Of a DNA stretch of 64,000 nucleotides, positions 48,057 to 58,755 are shown piece by piece. Location of the stretch: contig NZ_JADIIO010000001.1 in assembly GCF_015594545.1 (NCBI RefSeq), positions 2,108,001 to 2,172,000 of the forward strand, read 5' to 3'. The notes beneath the pieces are model-generated. The model did not search any database, was not told where the DNA came from, and saw only the letters and a program-made list of their open reading frames with translations. A program made the translations under genes and the position numbers. The stretch's first letter is position 1; each line of letters begins with the position of its first letter. Source of the stretch: Staphylococcus durrellii (GTDB lineage Bacteria; Bacillota; Bacilli; Staphylococcales; Staphylococcaceae).

Positions 48057-51000
48057 TTAGTCAGTGATTTCTTTTTGAGATTCTGGCGCGTCTTTTTGTT
48101 GTAAGTCAACTTTGCGCTCTGTCGTATCTTCATCTTCGTTATCATGCATGTCAATTTCATTATCATGTTCATCCATAATCTTAACGTCTAATCCTAAACT
48201 TTGTAATTCTTTCATCAATACTCGGAATGATTCAGGAACACTTGGTTTAGTAATATTTTCACCTTTGACGATAGATTCATATGTTTTAACACGACCTACA
48301 GTGTCATCAGATTTATAAGTTAAGATTTCTTGTAACGTATAAGCAGCACCATATGCTTCAAGTGCCCATACTTCCATTTCACCGAAACGTTGTCCACCGA
48401 ATTGAGCTTTACCGCCTAGTGGTTGTTGAGTTACAAGTGAGTATGGTCCAGTTGAACGAGCATGTAATTTGTCATCAACCATGTGAGCAAGTTTAAGCAT
48501 ATACATTACACCAACGGAAATACGATTATCAAATGGCTCACCAGTACGGCCGTCATAAAGTACAGTCTTACCATCTCTAGCCATACCTGCTTCTTCAATC
48601 GTAGACCAAACGTCTTCATCATTAGCACCATCAAATACCGGTGATGCAACGTGAATGCCTAGATTTTTAGCGGCCATACCTAAGTGTAATTCAAGTACTT
48701 GTCCGATATTCATACGTGATGGCACACCTAATGGGTTTAACATGATGTCAATTGGCGTACCGTCTGGTAAATAAGGCATGTCCTCTTCAGGAACAATTTT
48801 AGAAATAACACCTTTGTTACCGTGACGACCACACATTTTGTCACCGACATGAATTTTACGTTTTTGAACGATATATACACGTACTAGTTGATTTACACCA
48901 GGAGATAAAGTATCGTCGCCTTCTTCACGGTTAAATACTTTTACATCAAGTACGATACCGCCTGCACCGTGAGGTACACGTAATGAAGTATCACGAACTT
49001 CTCTAGCTTTTTCACCAAAAATTGCATGTAGTAAGCGTTCTTCAGCAGTTAACTCAGTTACACCTTTAGGAGTTACTTTACCTACTAAAATATCACCATC
49101 ATTAACTTCTGCACCAACATAAACAATGCCTCGATCATCTAAGTTTTTCAATGCACTATCAGAAACATTTGGAATGTCTCTTGTAATTTCTTCAGGTCCT
49201 AATTTAGTGTCTCTCGCTTCTGATTCATATTCTTCAATGTGAATAGAAGTATATACGTCATCTTTAACAAGGCGTTCACTCATTATTACAGCATCTTCAT
49301 AGTTATATCCGTCCCAAGTCATAAAACCAACAACGACGTTACGGCCTAATGCCATTTCGCCTAATTCCATTGAAGGTCCATCAGCTAAAATTTCGCCTTT
49401 AGTTACGACATTACCTGACGCGACGATTGGTCTTTGGTTGTAACAAGTACCTGTATTTGAACGTTTGAATTTAGATAGTGGATAACGATCTAATTCGCCT
49501 TCGTATTCTTTGCCGTCTTCTTCAATAAGTCGACGCACTAAAATTTCGTTAGATTCTACGTGTTCAACGCGGCCTTTGTGCTTAGCAATAATTGCAGCTC
49601 CAGAGTCACGTGCAGCAACATGTTCCATTCCTGTACCAACAAATGGTGATTCAGGGTTCATCAATGGTACCGCTTGTCTTTGCATGTTCGCACCCATTAA
49701 CGCACGGTTAGAGTCATCGTTTTCTAAGAATGGAATACATGCCGTCGCAGCCGAAACGACTTGTTTAGGTGATACGTCCATATAATCCATTTTTTCTTTC
49801 GCCATAACAGTGTTGTTACCACGGAAACGACAAACAACTTCATCATCTAAGAAACGACCATTTTCATCTAATTTAGAGTTCGCTTGAGCTACTACATAAC
49901 TGTCTTCTTCGTCAGCTGTTAAATAGTCAATTTGATCTGTAATTGCATTAGTTTCTAAATCAACTTTACGATATGGCGTTTCGATAAAGCCAAATTCATT
50001 AACTCTAGCGTAACTAGATAAAGAGTTAATAAGTCCAATATTTGGACCCTCTGGCGTTTCGATTGGACACATACGACCATAGTGAGAATAGTGTACGTCA
50101 CGTACTTCCATTTGAGCACGCTCACGTGTTAAACCACCTGGTCCAAGCGCAGATAGACGACGTTTATGCGTTAACTCGGCTAACGGGTTAGCTTGGTCCA
50201 TGAATTGTGATAATTGAGAGCTACCAAAGAATTCTTTGATAGAAGCAATAACTGGACGAATATTGATTAATTGTTGTGGTGTGATTGAGTCTGTATCTTG
50301 AATAGACATTCTTTCTCTTACAACACGTTCCATTCTTGATAAACCAATACGGAATTGGTTTTGTAACAACTCACCTACTGAACGTAGACGACGGTTACCT
50401 AAATGGTCAATATCATCAGTGAAACCAATGCCACTTAATAAGTTAAAGAAATAAGACATTGATGCTATGATATCTGCTGGAGTAATACATTTAACTTCTG
50501 AGTCAGGGAATGCATTACCAATCACTGTTGTTTTACGTTCTTCTTCATCATTAGGAACATAAACTTTAATAGATTGAATTTCAACGGGTTCATCAATAAC
50601 CGTACCTTCAAGTTCATAAACTTCACTATTAGCATTTGATTCTAAAACATCCATTATTTCATCGATTTTGCGACGGTCTAAAACAGTACCTTCTTCTGCT
50701 ACTATTTCACCTGTTTCAGCATTAACGATAGGTTCAGCTAATTTTTGATTGAACAAACGATGTTTTAAATGTAATTTTTTGTTTGCTTTATAACGACCTA
50801 CACTTGCCAAATCATAACGTTTTGGATCGAAGAAACGTGAATATAATAAGCTTTTTGCATTTTCTACCGTAGGTGGCTCGCCAGGACGTAAACGTTCATA
50901 AATTTCTAATAATGCTTGGTCAGTATTTTCTGTACCATCTTTCTCTAATGTGTTACGTAAATATTCATTGTCTCCAAGTAAATCAATGATTTCTTGATCT

Positions 51001-51608
51001 GTTGAGAACCCTAAAGCTCTTAAAAGAACTGTTAAAGGTAACTTTCTTGTTCTATCGATACGTACATATACAACATCTTTTGCGTCTGTTTCATATTCTA
51101 ACCATGCACCACGGTTTGGAATAATTGTTGCGTCATAGTTTGTACGACCATTTTTATCTAATTTTTCATTAAAATAAACGGATGGTGAACGCACTAATTG
51201 AGATACGATTACACGCTCAGCACCATTAATTACAAATGTTCCGGTGTCAGTCATTAATGGGAAATCACCCATAAATACTTCTTGCTCTTTCACTTCACCA
51301 GTTTCTTTAATAATTAAACGTACTTTAACACGTAGTGGAGCCGCATAAGTTGTATCGCGGTTTTTTGATTCTTCTAAATCATATTTTGGTTCACCAAGTC
51401 TATAATCAACAAACTCTAATGAAAGATTTCCAGTGAAATCTTCAATTGGTGAGATGTCGCGGAACATTTCTAATAATCCTTCTTCTAAAAACCATTCATA
51501 TGATTTCGTTTGGATTTCTATTAAGTTCGGTAACTCTAATACCTCTGAAATTCTCGCGTAGTTTCTACGTTTACGATGTCTTCCATATTGGACAAATTGA
51601 CCTGCCAA
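48057..51608 (-). CDS. rpoB: RNA polymerase subunit beta
   Basis: Protein of 1183 aa, again the staphylococcal length. The start codon is TTG after GAGGGGTG. The rifampicin region [20 protein letters not shown] then [15 protein letters not shown] is wild type at the usual resistance positions (Asp, His and Ser kept). [11 protein letters not shown] and the C-terminal [20 protein letters not shown] blocks contact the active site and beta'. The acidic tail is of normal kind. First gene of rpoBC; about 190 bases of spacer separate it from the methyltransferase gene. Confidence 0.99.
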   Translation of the reverse strand: MAGQFVQYGRHRKRRNYARISEVLELPNLIEIQTKSYEWFLEEGLLEMFRDISPIEDFTGNLSLEFVDYRLGEPKYDLEESKNRDTTYAAPLRVKVRLIIKETGEVKEQEVFMGDFPLMTDTGTFVINGAERVIVSQLVRSPSVYFNEKLDKNGRTNYDATIIPNRGAWLEYETDAKDVVYVRIDRTRKLPLTVLLRALGFSTDQEIIDLLGDNEYLRNTLEKDGTENTDQALLEIYERLRPGEPPTVENAKSLLYSRFFDPKRYDLASVGRYKANKKLHLKHRLFNQKLAEPIVNAETGEIVAEEGTVLDRRKIDEIMDVLESNANSEVYELEGTVIDEPVEIQSIKVYVPNDEEERKTTVIGNAFPDSEVKCITPADIIASMSYFFNLLSGIGFTDDIDHLGNRRLRSVGELLQNQFRIGLSRMERVVRERMSIQDTDSITPQQLINIRPVIASIKEFFGSSQLSQFMDQANPLAELTHKRRLSALGPGGLTRERAQMEVRDVHYSHYGRMCPIETPEGPNIGLINSLSSYARVNEFGFIETPYRKVDLETNAITDQIDYLTADEEDSYVVAQANSKLDENGRFLDDEVVCRFRGNNTVMAKEKMDYMDVSPKQVVSAATACIPFLENDDSNRALMGANMQRQAVPLMNPESPFVGTGMEHVAARDSGAAIIAKHKGRVEHVESNEILVRRLIEEDGKEYEGELDRYPLSKFKRSNTGTCYNQRPIVASGNVVTKGEILADGPSMELGEMALGRNVVVGFMTWDGYNYEDAVIMSERLVKDDVYTSIHIEEYESEARDTKLGPEEITRDIPNVSDSALKNLDDRGIVYVGAEVNDGDILVGKVTPKGVTELTAEERLLHAIFGEKAREVRDTSLRVPHGAGGIVLDVKVFNREEGDDTLSPGVNQLVRVYIVQKRKIHVGDKMCGRHGNKGVISKIVPEEDMPYLPDGTPIDIMLNPLGVPSRMNIGQVLELHLGMAAKNLGIHVASPVFDGANDEDVWSTIEEAGMARDGKTVLYDGRTGEPFDNRISVGVMYMLKLAHMVDDKLHARSTGPYSLVTQQPLGGKAQFGGQRFGEMEVWALEAYGAAYTLQEILTYKSDDTVGRVKTYESIVKGENITKPSVPESFRVLMKELQSLGLDVKIMDEHDNEIDMHDNEDEDTTERKVDLQQKDAPESQKEITD

Positions 51609-51800
51609 ACAGATTCACCCCTCAAAAATTGTGTGTTTACTTTTAACGAATAACTCAATATAATAAGACAAAAAGAAAACGGTAGCACTCCTTATGACAC
51701 CATTTTCGATTTACTATATTTACAATTTGCATTGCTGTATTGTTGATAAAAGTACACACTTATTGAACATAAATTTTTACATTCTATAACTATATCAGAA

Positions 51801-52421
51801 TTACACTCTGAAATCAACCTTCACACTTTTCAAAATGTAATATCCTTTACTTTTTTCAATCACTTCAACGTTATTAAATATTTCGTGCATTTTCTTCTTC
51901 GCAGATGGCATACCTTGCTTTTTTTGTATGACTACATACAAGGATCCATCACCACTTAATTTACTATATGCATCTTCTAATATGCCATGTACCACTTGCT
52001 TCCCTGCCCTAATAGGCGGATTAGTTATGACAAAATCATAATTATTGTCAACAGTTTGCGCTAAACCGTCACTTTTCAAAATCAGCACATTGTCAATATG
52101 ATTAATGCTTTTATTTTTTTCAGCTAATGCCAATGCACGTTCATTAACATCTACCATCGTAACTTCGTGATGTGGTGCGCTTTTAGCTATCATCAAACCT
52201 ATTGGACCATACCCACAGCCAACATCAACTATTTTCTTTTTTGGACCTGGCGGATTAGATTTCAAAAAAGTTCTGATTAATAAATCAGAGCCATAATCTA
52301 ACTTATCTTTAGAAAATACACCTTTATCAGTTGTTAATGTTATATTATGTTTATCATAGGAGTATGTAAAAGTTGTTTCATCGCTTGCAACCTCAGGATT
52401 TTCATCATAATAATGGCTCAT
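51801..52421 (-). CDS. Class I methyltransferase, RsmC-like (YbxB)
   Basis: Protein of 206 aa. VDVGCGYGPIGLMIAKSAP is the SAM-binding motif I, VDVNERALALAEKN motif II, and FVITNPPIRAGK the NPP(I/Y) catalytic motif of N-methyltransferases acting on nucleic acid bases. The similarity pattern fits RsmC-type 16S rRNA guanine-N2 methyltransferases, single-domain as in Gram-positive YbxB. The position between rplL and rpoB is the same as in Bacillus and Staphylococcus. AAGAGGTGAAG precedes the ATG. Confidence 0.88.
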   Translation of the reverse strand: MSHYYDENPEVASDETTFTYSYDKHNITLTTDKGVFSKDKLDYGSDLLIRTFLKSNPPGPKKKIVDVGCGYGPIGLMIAKSAPHHEVTMVDVNERALALAEKNKSINHIDNVLILKSDGLAQTVDNNYDFVITNPPIRAGKQVVHGILEDAYSKLSGDGSLYVVIQKKQGMPSAKKKMHEIFNNVEVIEKSKGYYILKSVKVDFRV

Positions 52422-52514
52422 GACTTCACCTCTTAAATATTAATTGTTAAATGAATTATATAATATTTTACGTCGTTCGGCTTAAAGGACTATCTCATTT
52501 CAAACCAAAAAAGA

Positions 52515-52546
52515 TAAAACCCCGTTATATGTATAACGGGGTTTTC
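52515..52546 (-). terminator. Terminator after rplL
   Basis: Arms AAAACCCCGTTAT and ATAACGGGGTTTT with a 4-base loop; on the minus strand followed by ATCTTTTTTGG. Confidence 0.92.
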
Positions 52547-52640
52547 ACTTCTCAAAATCTTAGACTGCAAGGTGTATCTCTAATAGTGAAATATCTTTGT
52601 TACTGCAATATAAAATTATTTTTGAGTATTAAGGCTCGAA

Positions 52641-53009
52641 TTATTTTAATTCTACTGAAGCGCCAACTTCTTCTAATTGAGATTTAAGTGCTTCTGCATC
52701 ATCTTTAGATAATCCTTCTTTAACTACGCTAGGAGCTCCATCTACTAATTCTTTAGCATCTTTTAATCCTAAGCCAGTTGCTTCTTTAACAGCTTTAACA
52801 ACTTTGATTTTAGATGAACCAGCTGAAGTTAATTCAACGTTAAATTCAGTTTGTTCTTCAGCAGCGTCTGCGCCACCTGCTGCGCCGGCAGCTGCTACTG
52901 GAGCTGCTGCAGTTACACCAAATTCTTCTTCAATTGCTTTTACTAAGTCGTTTAATTCTAATACTGACATTTCTTTAATTGCTTCAATGATTTGTTCATG
53001 ATTAGCCAT
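52641..53009 (-). CDS. rplL: 50S ribosomal protein L7/L12
   Basis: Acidic protein of 122 aa. N-terminal dimerisation helices ([20 protein letters not shown]), an Ala/Gly-rich hinge at about residues 35-50, and the C-terminal factor-binding domain ([20 protein letters not shown]). Forms the L10(L12)n stalk that recruits translation GTPases such as the EF-G encoded nearby. AACGGAGG precedes the ATG. Follows rplJ after 37 bases. Confidence 0.98.
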   Translation of the reverse strand: MANHEQIIEAIKEMSVLELNDLVKAIEEEFGVTAAAPVAAAGAAGGADAAEEQTEFNVELTSAGSSKIKVVKAVKEATGLGLKDAKELVDGAPSVVKEGLSKDDAEALKSQLEEVGASVELK

Positions 53010-53046
53010 TTTATTATTCCTCCGTTAATTTAAAATTTTTGCGCGA

Positions 53047-53547
53047 TTATTCAGCGCTTTCTTCTTGTTGTTCTCCAACAGCTTTAACCGCATAAGCGAA
53101 ATTGCGTACTGGAGCTTGTAATACAGATAAAAGCATAGATACAAGACCGTCGTGAGATGGTAATGAACCAACTGTTTTAACTTCTTCAGCTGAGATTACG
53201 CTACCTTCCATAACGCCTGTCTTAATTTCTAACGCTTCATGTTCTTTTGCAAATCCTGCAAGTACTTTTGCTGGTGCAACAACATCTTCAGTTGAAGTAG
53301 CAACAGCTGTAGGTCCAACTAAAAATTCGTCTAAACCTTCGATACCTGCTTTTTCAGCTGCGCGACGTACCATTGTGTTTTTGTATACTTTATACTCAAC
53401 ACCAGCTTCACGTAATTGATTACGTAATTCTGTAACTTCAGATACGCTTAATCCACGATAGTCAACGATAACAGTTGAAACCGAATTTTTAAGTTGATCA
53501 GCGATAACATCAACATGTTGTTGTTTTGCTTCAATGATAGCAGACAT
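53047..53547 (-). CDS. rplJ: 50S ribosomal protein L10
   Basis: Protein of 166 aa. The N-terminal rRNA-binding part reads [20 protein letters not shown] and [13 protein letters not shown]; the C-terminal helix that binds L12 dimers ends ...[20 protein letters not shown] precedes the ATG. It is preceded by an untranslated leader with a terminator hairpin through which L10 (with L12) regulates its own operon. Confidence 0.98.
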   Translation of the reverse strand: MSAIIEAKQQHVDVIADQLKNSVSTVIVDYRGLSVSEVTELRNQLREAGVEYKVYKNTMVRRAAEKAGIEGLDEFLVGPTAVATSTEDVVAPAKVLAGFAKEHEALEIKTGVMEGSVISAEEVKTVGSLPSHDGLVSMLLSVLQAPVRNFAYAVKAVGEQQEESAE

Positions 53548-53559
53548 TTAGACACCTCC

Positions 53560-53740
53560 ATATAGTTTAATTTTGGTGCTTTTAATTTTGATATTGGCAA
53601 AACAAATATATGTAGTAACCAATAAGCAATAAAAAAAGCACTTTCTACCCGCGGCAAAAAGTGCTTGAAAGTTTTTTTATCACGTTCAAGTCAATTTTAG
53701 CCTCGGCAGGATAATTTTTAAGTTACGGATAACTCCTACT
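53560..53740 (-). promoter_or_regulatory. L10 leader (ribosomal protein autoregulatory RNA)
   Basis: The spacer upstream of rplJ contains CCGAGGCTAAAATTG, a hairpin with arms AAGCACTTTTT and AGAAAGTGCTT followed by TTTTTATTG (minus strand, 53630-53667), and a further upstream stem. This is the layout of the Firmicutes L10 leader, where L10-L12 binding steers between terminator and antiterminator. Confidence 0.8.
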
Positions 53741-53851
53741 GTCTTAGGTAAAATAATCACATAAACCAATATAACTTGTTTATGTAAATAAGTCAATATT
53801 TAATTATAGACTGAAAGGGCATCTTCCAGTCTAATATCATTTTCTTTAAAA

Positions 53852-54547
53852 TTACAATTTAAAGCTTGAAGTATCAACTTTGATACCAGGCCCCATAGTT
53901 GTAGTTAAGTTAACAGATTTAAAGTAAGTACCTTTAGCTGAAGATGGTTTAGCTTTTGTTAAAACATCTTGTAAAGCTTTAAAGTTTTCTACTAATTTGT
54001 CTGTATCGAATGATGTTTTACCGATTGAAGCGTGGACAATACCAGCTTTTTCAGCACGGTATTCTACTTTACCTGCTTTAATTTCTTCAACAGCTTTTTT
54101 CACATCCATTGTAACAGTACCAGTTTTAGGGTTTGGCATTAAACCTTTAGGTCCTAATACACGACCTAATTTACCAACTTCACCCATCATGTCTGGTGTA
54201 GCAACAACGACATCGAAGTCGAACCAACCTTGTTGGATTTGAGTTACGTAGTCGCCTTCGCCTACATAATCTGCTCCTGCTTCTTCTGCTTCTGTCGCTT
54301 TGTCACCTTTAGCAAATACTAATACACGTTGTGATTTACCAGTACCGTTTGGTAGCACTACAGCTCCACGGATTTGTTGGTCATTTTTACGTGTATCAAT
54401 GCCTAAACGGAATGCTACTTCAACCGAAGCATCAAAGTTAGCAATGCTTGTTTCTTTAGCTAATGCAACCGCTTCTTCAACACTATAATGTTTTTGGCGA
54501 TCGATTTTATTAGCTACTTCTTGATACTTTTTACTTTTCTTAGCCAT
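53852..54547 (-). CDS. rplA: 50S ribosomal protein L1
   Basis: Protein of 231 aa, usual length. [20 protein letters not shown] at the start, [20 protein letters not shown] and [20 protein letters not shown] are the L1 hallmarks. L1 forms the mobile stalk near the E site. GGAGGAAC precedes the ATG. It follows rplK after a 185-base spacer in which no gene was seen; a regulatory stem may be present but was not resolved. Confidence 0.98.
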   Translation of the reverse strand: MAKKSKKYQEVANKIDRQKHYSVEEAVALAKETSIANFDASVEVAFRLGIDTRKNDQQIRGAVVLPNGTGKSQRVLVFAKGDKATEAEEAGADYVGEGDYVTQIQQGWFDFDVVVATPDMMGEVGKLGRVLGPKGLMPNPKTGTVTMDVKKAVEEIKAGKVEYRAEKAGIVHASIGKTSFDTDKLVENFKALQDVLTKAKPSSAKGTYFKSVNLTTTMGPGIKVDTSSFKL

Positions 54548-54732
54548 TTTAAGTTCCTCCTTTAGTGGTTTTAGCGGAATTTCCTCCCACGTTTACTTGT
54601 GTACACAAGTTAAGAGCAGACAACAAATTTTTCGAGAATTAAAAGGATGTTCCTCGCTCATTCATCAAGCCATAAATAAAATATAACTTTTGTTATCTGC
54701 TATTATAATTTATCGTTTCAATATTAATGTTA

Positions 54733-55155
54733 TTAGTCGACTGTAATGCCCATACTACGTGCAGTACCTTCAATTATACGCACTGCTGCTTCTTCGTCTG
54801 CAGCATTTAAATCTTGCATTTTGCTGTTAGCAATTTCGCGTACTTGATCTTTGGTTACTGAAGCAACTTTGTTTTTATTAGGTTCACCTGAACCTTTTTC
54901 AACTCCTGCTGCTTTTTTAAGTAGTACTGGCGCAGGTGGTGTTTTAGTAATGAATGTAAATGAACGATCTTCATATACACTAATTTCTACTGGAATGATT
55001 AAACCTGCATCCTCTTGAGTACGTGCGTTGAATTCCTTACAGAATCCCATAATGTTCACACCTGCTTGACCTAATGCTGGTCCAACTGGTGGTGCTGGAT
55101 TTGCTTTACCTGCAGGAATTTGTAATTTAACTACTTTTTCTACTTTTTTAGCCAC
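54733..55155 (-). CDS. rplK: 50S ribosomal protein L11
   Basis: Protein of 140 aa. The start is a GTG at 55155 ([20 protein letters not shown]), placed 8 bases after GGAGG; an earlier in-frame GTG overlaps that site. The proline-rich [20 protein letters not shown] loop and the C-terminal rRNA-binding domain ([20 protein letters not shown]) are intact, with thiopeptide-contacting prolines kept. Binds the GTPase-associated centre. Confidence 0.98.
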   Translation of the reverse strand: MAKKVEKVVKLQIPAGKANPAPPVGPALGQAGVNIMGFCKEFNARTQEDAGLIIPVEISVYEDRSFTFITKTPPAPVLLKKAAGVEKGSGEPNKNKVASVTKDQVREIANSKMQDLNAADEEAAVRIIEGTARSMGITVD

Positions 55156-55334
55156 GATGTGCACCTCCTTGATATCGTGATGTGGTCATAGGACTAAGTT
55201 TTGCCCTCCCACTCTTCAACATTTCGTGACGAAATGAAACGCTCTTAAGCGCGACCACAGTATTATAACATCAACTAAGATTAGAAAGCAATAGTATTTT
55301 TTCTAATTTGCAGCTGATGTTACGATTTTGTTTA

Positions 55335-55883
55335 TTATAATTTCTCTATTTGATCAAATTCTACTTCGACAGGAGTTTCTCTACCAAACATGTCCACTAA
55401 CACTGTAAGTTTGAATTTATCGGCTTCAATCTCTTGAACCTCTCCCACTTGATTCGCAAAAGGCCCTGATTTGATTGTAACTTGTTCCCCTACTTCAACT
55501 TCAACGTCGATAGTTTTTTCTTTTAGACCCATTTGTTTTAAAATATAGCGCACTTCATCGGGTAATAATGGATTGGGTTTAGAACCTGATCCAGCAGAAC
55601 CGACAAAACCAGTCACTCCTGGTGTGTTTCTCACTACATACCATGACTCATCAGTCATCACTAATTCAACTAATACATAACCAGGGAATGTTTTCTTCGT
55701 TAATGTTTTTGCTTTCCCATCTTTTACTTGTGTTTCTTCCTCTTCTGGTATGACAACTCTAAAAATTTGTTCTGTCATATTCATAGATTCTACACGTTTC
55801 TCTAAATTCTTTTTAACCTTATTCTCATATCCAGAATACGTATGCACGGCATACCAATGCTTTGCGCCAACTTCTTCAGACAT
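55335..55883 (-). CDS. nusG: Transcription antitermination/pausing factor NusG
   Basis: Protein of 182 aa. The NGN domain contains KHWYAVHTYSGYENKVKKNL and FPGYVLVELVMTDESWYVVR, then NTPGVTGFVG; the KOW domain is GEQVTIKSGPFANQVGEVQE. It binds RNA polymerase and influences pausing. GGAGTGACGAC lies before the ATG; secE is 14 bases upstream, indicating co-transcription. Confidence 0.98.
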   Translation of the reverse strand: MSEEVGAKHWYAVHTYSGYENKVKKNLEKRVESMNMTEQIFRVVIPEEEETQVKDGKAKTLTKKTFPGYVLVELVMTDESWYVVRNTPGVTGFVGSAGSGSKPNPLLPDEVRYILKQMGLKEKTIDVEVEVGEQVTIKSGPFANQVGEVQEIEADKFKLTVLVDMFGRETPVEVEFDQIEKL

Positions 55884-55897
55884 GTCGTCACTCCTTA

Positions 55898-56077
55898 TTA
55901 TTTAATTATTTCTATGATTCTGCCAATCCCTAAATCTAAGGCATAGAAGAAAGCTAAGAAGAATACTACCGTTGATACAACGATAACTGTGTATTTAAAC
56001 AATTCTTCTTTAGTAGGCCAACTTGTTTTTTCCATTTCTGACTTAACGCCTTGAAAGAAATTTTCTTTTTTAGCCAT
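55898..56077 (-). CDS. secE: Protein translocase subunit SecE
   Basis: Protein of 59 aa, the short single-helix Gram-positive form. [20 protein letters not shown] then [10 protein letters not shown], and one TM helix [19 protein letters not shown]. The ATG at 56077 follows GGAGG with a spacing of about 9 bases; a longer upstream frame is not used. Forms the SecYEG channel in the membrane. Confidence 0.96.
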   Translation of the reverse strand: MAKKENFFQGVKSEMEKTSWPTKEELFKYTVIVVSTVVFFLAFFYALDLGIGRIIEIIK

Positions 56078-56165
56078 ATTACAGACCTCCATCTCAATTC
56101 AATCTTAAATTATTATCTTACTACTCTATTGATTAAATGAAGTAGGTAAGAAAACATTCTAAGTA

Positions 56166-56309
56166 TTATTTCGCTTCTTTATGAACGGTGTGTGCGTTAC
56201 ATCTCGGACAATATTTTTTCAGAGTTAATCTCATCGTAGCATCGTTATGCTTTGGAACGTTATAATTTCGGTTACCACATTCTTCGCAACTAAGCGGTAC
56301 TTTTTTCAC
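56166..56309 (-). CDS. rpmG: 50S ribosomal protein L33
   Basis: A 47-aa gene starting at GTG: MKKVPLSCEECGNRNYNVPK..., then LTLKKYCPRCNAHTVHKEAK. The two CxxC pairs (CEEC and CPRC) bind zinc, the Cys-plus type of L33. AAGGTGAAG precedes the start. It lies between sigH and secE, the usual place in Firmicutes. Confidence 0.95.
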   Translation of the reverse strand: MKKVPLSCEECGNRNYNVPKHNDATMRLTLKKYCPRCNAHTVHKEAK

Positions 56310-56428
56310 TAGACTTCACCTTATTCATTATAATACCAATATACTATACATAAACAGCAGGATAAATGTCAAACCTCAACTCATTGATTGTTAAACTAAT
56401 AATGATATGAATTCATTATATGTGATAC

Positions 56429-57010
56429 TCAATCGGCTAAATATATTGTTAATTTTTTTCTCAATTTCAATTTGCATCTTTGGATAGCATTATAAATATT
56501 TTTATTATTAACATTTAACTTTGCTGCAATTTCATGAGGCGAATATCCTTGCAGTAACAATGCAACGACAGAACCTTCAAAATCACTTAATATTGACAGA
56601 CTTTGAGTAACTTGATCTACAATTTCGTTTTTAAGAACAAGCTGTTCCACTAAATGATAGTGTTTGAAATAATTATAATCTACTTTATATTCATTAATTA
56701 GCATTTCTTGTTTATTATAAAGACTAGTTTTTTTGCGTAAATAATCATATTTTACTGATCTCACTATTTTATTTATATAGTGTTCAAATGGAATCGCCTG
56801 ACGGAAGTCAAAATGGCCCATTGCCAAAAATATTTTGACTACTACTTCTTGATATAAATCATCTCTAACATAACTATCTATGGCGTAATGATTTAATCTC
56901 TTTCTGATTTTAGGTTCTAGCTGTTTTAAGTACTGTGCTAAATCTGTACTATTTTCAATACATAACTTACTCGGTTGCTTGTGTTCTTCAGTTGTTTTAT
57001 TACGTACCAT
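56429..57010 (-). CDS. sigH: Alternative sigma factor SigH
   Basis: Protein of 193 aa. Region 2 can be read in YVRDDLYQEVVVKIFLAMGH and HYINKIVRSVKYDYLRKK; region 4 HTH in LLLQGYSPHEIAAKLNVNNK then NIYNAIQRCKLKLRKKL. Divergent from classical sigma-70 in sequence but in the position of staphylococcal sigH, between yacP and rpmG. In S. aureus SigH drives competence genes and affects prophage integrase expression, and is usually silent; expression here cannot be judged. Confidence 0.88.
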   Translation of the reverse strand: MVRNKTTEEHKQPSKLCIENSTDLAQYLKQLEPKIRKRLNHYAIDSYVRDDLYQEVVVKIFLAMGHFDFRQAIPFEHYINKIVRSVKYDYLRKKTSLYNKQEMLINEYKVDYNYFKHYHLVEQLVLKNEIVDQVTQSLSILSDFEGSVVALLLQGYSPHEIAAKLNVNNKNIYNAIQRCKLKLRKKLTIYLAD

Positions 57011-57078
57011 ATGTAGAGTCCTTTCTTAAAATTACAGACATCATACATAATTCCTCTTGTTAAATCAATACTGCTAAA

Positions 57079-57606
57079 TCAGTCTTTTTTACGATCCCCA
57101 CGTCTTATTTTTTCAAATTCTTCTAATATGTCATTTGAAAGTTCAATACGAGTACGTGGTTTGCGTTCTTTGAAGCCATCAAGCGACTTTGAAATTGTTG
57201 CTTCGCTTTCTTTTAAATCTCGCCACATTTCTCTAGAAGAAATTCTATAAGCACCCGTTCCAAATATGGCGTGTTGTTCACTCATATCACTCGTTACAAC
57301 TGTAATGTGTGTAGTATATTTGTCATACAAATCATAAACATATTTTTCAATATAACTATCGGCAGTTTCTTTTTCTTTTGTAAAAACGACTTTAACACCA
57401 TGGTACATGTATTCGGACTGCATACCAGATTGATCGTAAGCATCAAATACACAAAGCACTTCATCTGCAATCACAGCACTATAATTAGCAATGGTAATAA
57501 GTAGTTTTTCTCGAGATTCTTCTAGGTTTCCTTGGGCTAATTTACTTAACTCAGTTGATTGCCCAATCATGTTATAACCATCAATGATCAAGTAACGAGA
57601 TTTCAT
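57079..57606 (-). CDS. rae1: NYN-domain ribonuclease, YacP/Rae1
   Basis: Protein of 175 aa. SRYLIIDGYNMIGQS at the N-terminus, VLCVFDAYDQSG and VTVVTSDMSEQHAIFG carry the conserved acidic residues of the PIN-like NYN fold. In B. subtilis this is Rae1 (YacP), an endoribonuclease acting on mRNA in the ribosomal A site. The ATG overlaps the rlmB stop by one base. Part of the cysE-cysS-mrnC-rlmB-yacP run. Confidence 0.9.
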   Translation of the reverse strand: MKSRYLIIDGYNMIGQSTELSKLAQGNLEESREKLLITIANYSAVIADEVLCVFDAYDQSGMQSEYMYHGVKVVFTKEKETADSYIEKYVYDLYDKYTTHITVVTSDMSEQHAIFGTGAYRISSREMWRDLKESEATISKSLDGFKERKPRTRIELSNDILEEFEKIRRGDRKKD

Positions 57607-58352
57607 TAGCTATCTCCTATCTGATTTCGTTTACGATATATTTCATACATCACTAAACTAGCTGCCACTGATGCATTGAGGCTATTCACATGACCTACCA
57701 TAGGAATCTTAATATAAAAATCACATTTATCCTTTACGAGTCTGCTCATTCCTTGACCTTCACTGCCGATGACGATTGCAAGTGACATGCTAGCATCTAA
57801 CTGACGATAATCCGTCGCGTTATCCGCTTCTGCACCGGCTATCCAATACCCTCTATCTTTTAATGTTTCAATTGTTTGAGCTAAATTTGTCACCCTCATT
57901 ACAGGTACATGCTGTATAGCACCTGTACTTGCTTTTACTACCGTTTGAGTTAAAGCAACTGAACGACGTTTCGGAATGATTATACCATCAACACCCGAAG
58001 CATCTGCCGTACGAATAATTGAACCTAAATTATGAGGATCTTCTAAACCATCTAAAATGATAACTGTTGATAGTTTTTCCTTATTTTGCTGTTCATGAAT
58101 AAAGTTATCAAAATCAGCATATTCATATGGCGCTACGAATGCAGCGACTCCTTGGTGAGGCGCATCTGAAAGGTTGTCTAATTTAGATTTTGGAACAGTC
58201 TGCACTATAAGTTTATCACTTTTTGCTTTTTTTAAAATCTCATTCAATTGTTGTTTTTTTACACCATCTTGAATCAGTATTTTATTTATAGTATGTCCAG
58301 AAATGATTGCCTCTTTAACTGCATGACGACCAACGATTACCATGTCTTCCAA
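57606..58352 (-). CDS. rlmB: 23S rRNA (guanosine 2'-O-)methyltransferase, TrmH/SpoU family
   Basis: Protein of 248 aa. The N-terminal L30e-like RNA-binding domain ([20 protein letters not shown]) is followed by the SPOUT knot motifs [34 protein letters not shown] and [18 protein letters not shown]. The TTG at 58352 is taken as the start because AAAGGGCG lies 9 bases upstream and the protein then begins [11 protein letters not shown], like its staphylococcal homologues; a 7-codon extension is possible. Confidence 0.92.
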   Translation of the reverse strand: MEDMVIVGRHAVKEAIISGHTINKILIQDGVKKQQLNEILKKAKSDKLIVQTVPKSKLDNLSDAPHQGVAAFVAPYEYADFDNFIHEQQNKEKLSTVIILDGLEDPHNLGSIIRTADASGVDGIIIPKRRSVALTQTVVKASTGAIQHVPVMRVTNLAQTIETLKDRGYWIAGAEADNATDYRQLDASMSLAIVIGSEGQGMSRLVKDKCDFYIKIPMVGHVNSLNASVAASLVMYEIYRKRNQIGDS

Positions 58353-58356
58353 TTTA

Positions 58357-58755
58357 TTACGCCCTTTCATCAACTATATTTACTATTGTTGTTAATAATT
58401 GCTCTACTCTCTCGCTATGCCCCTCTAAATATAAATAGCCGATTATCGCTTCTAAAGCCGTACTTTTCTTATAAGTTTGTATATCGGTGTTTTTCGCTTT
58501 AGTATAACTTTTAGCATTGCGACCACGTCGCACGATATCTAATTCTTCGTCGGCAAACCATTTTGCCCCCATTAAGGTTTCTAACGTTTGAGCTTGGCTT
58601 TTAGCTGATACATAACTTTTTGAGAGTTGGTGCAATTTATTTGGCTTACTTTTTAGCTTCAAAACAATATAAGTACGTACATGTTGATCTAGAACTGCAT
58701 CTCCCATGTATGCTAAGGTTAAAGGATTTAACAATTTCGCATTTATTTTATCCAC
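58357..58755 (-). CDS. mrnC: Mini-ribonuclease III
   Basis: Protein of 132 aa. [20 protein letters not shown] is the RNase III catalytic helix with the acidic residues, and [20 protein letters not shown] is the second conserved block; there is no double-stranded RNA-binding domain. It matures the ends of 23S rRNA. The GTG start overlaps the end of cysS by 8 bases, with TGAGG upstream, indicating translational coupling. Confidence 0.94.
   Translation of the reverse strand: MDKINAKLLNPLTLAYMGDAVLDQHVRTYIVLKLKSKPNKLHQLSKSYVSAKSQAQTLETLMGAKWFADEELDIVRRGRNAKSYTKAKNTDIQTYKKSTALEAIIGYLYLEGHSERVEQLLTTIVNIVDERA

Noticed and set aside
54548-54732. rplK-rplA spacer considered as an L1 leader RNA
   Set aside because: No conserved L1-binding fold could be placed by eye; left unannotated.
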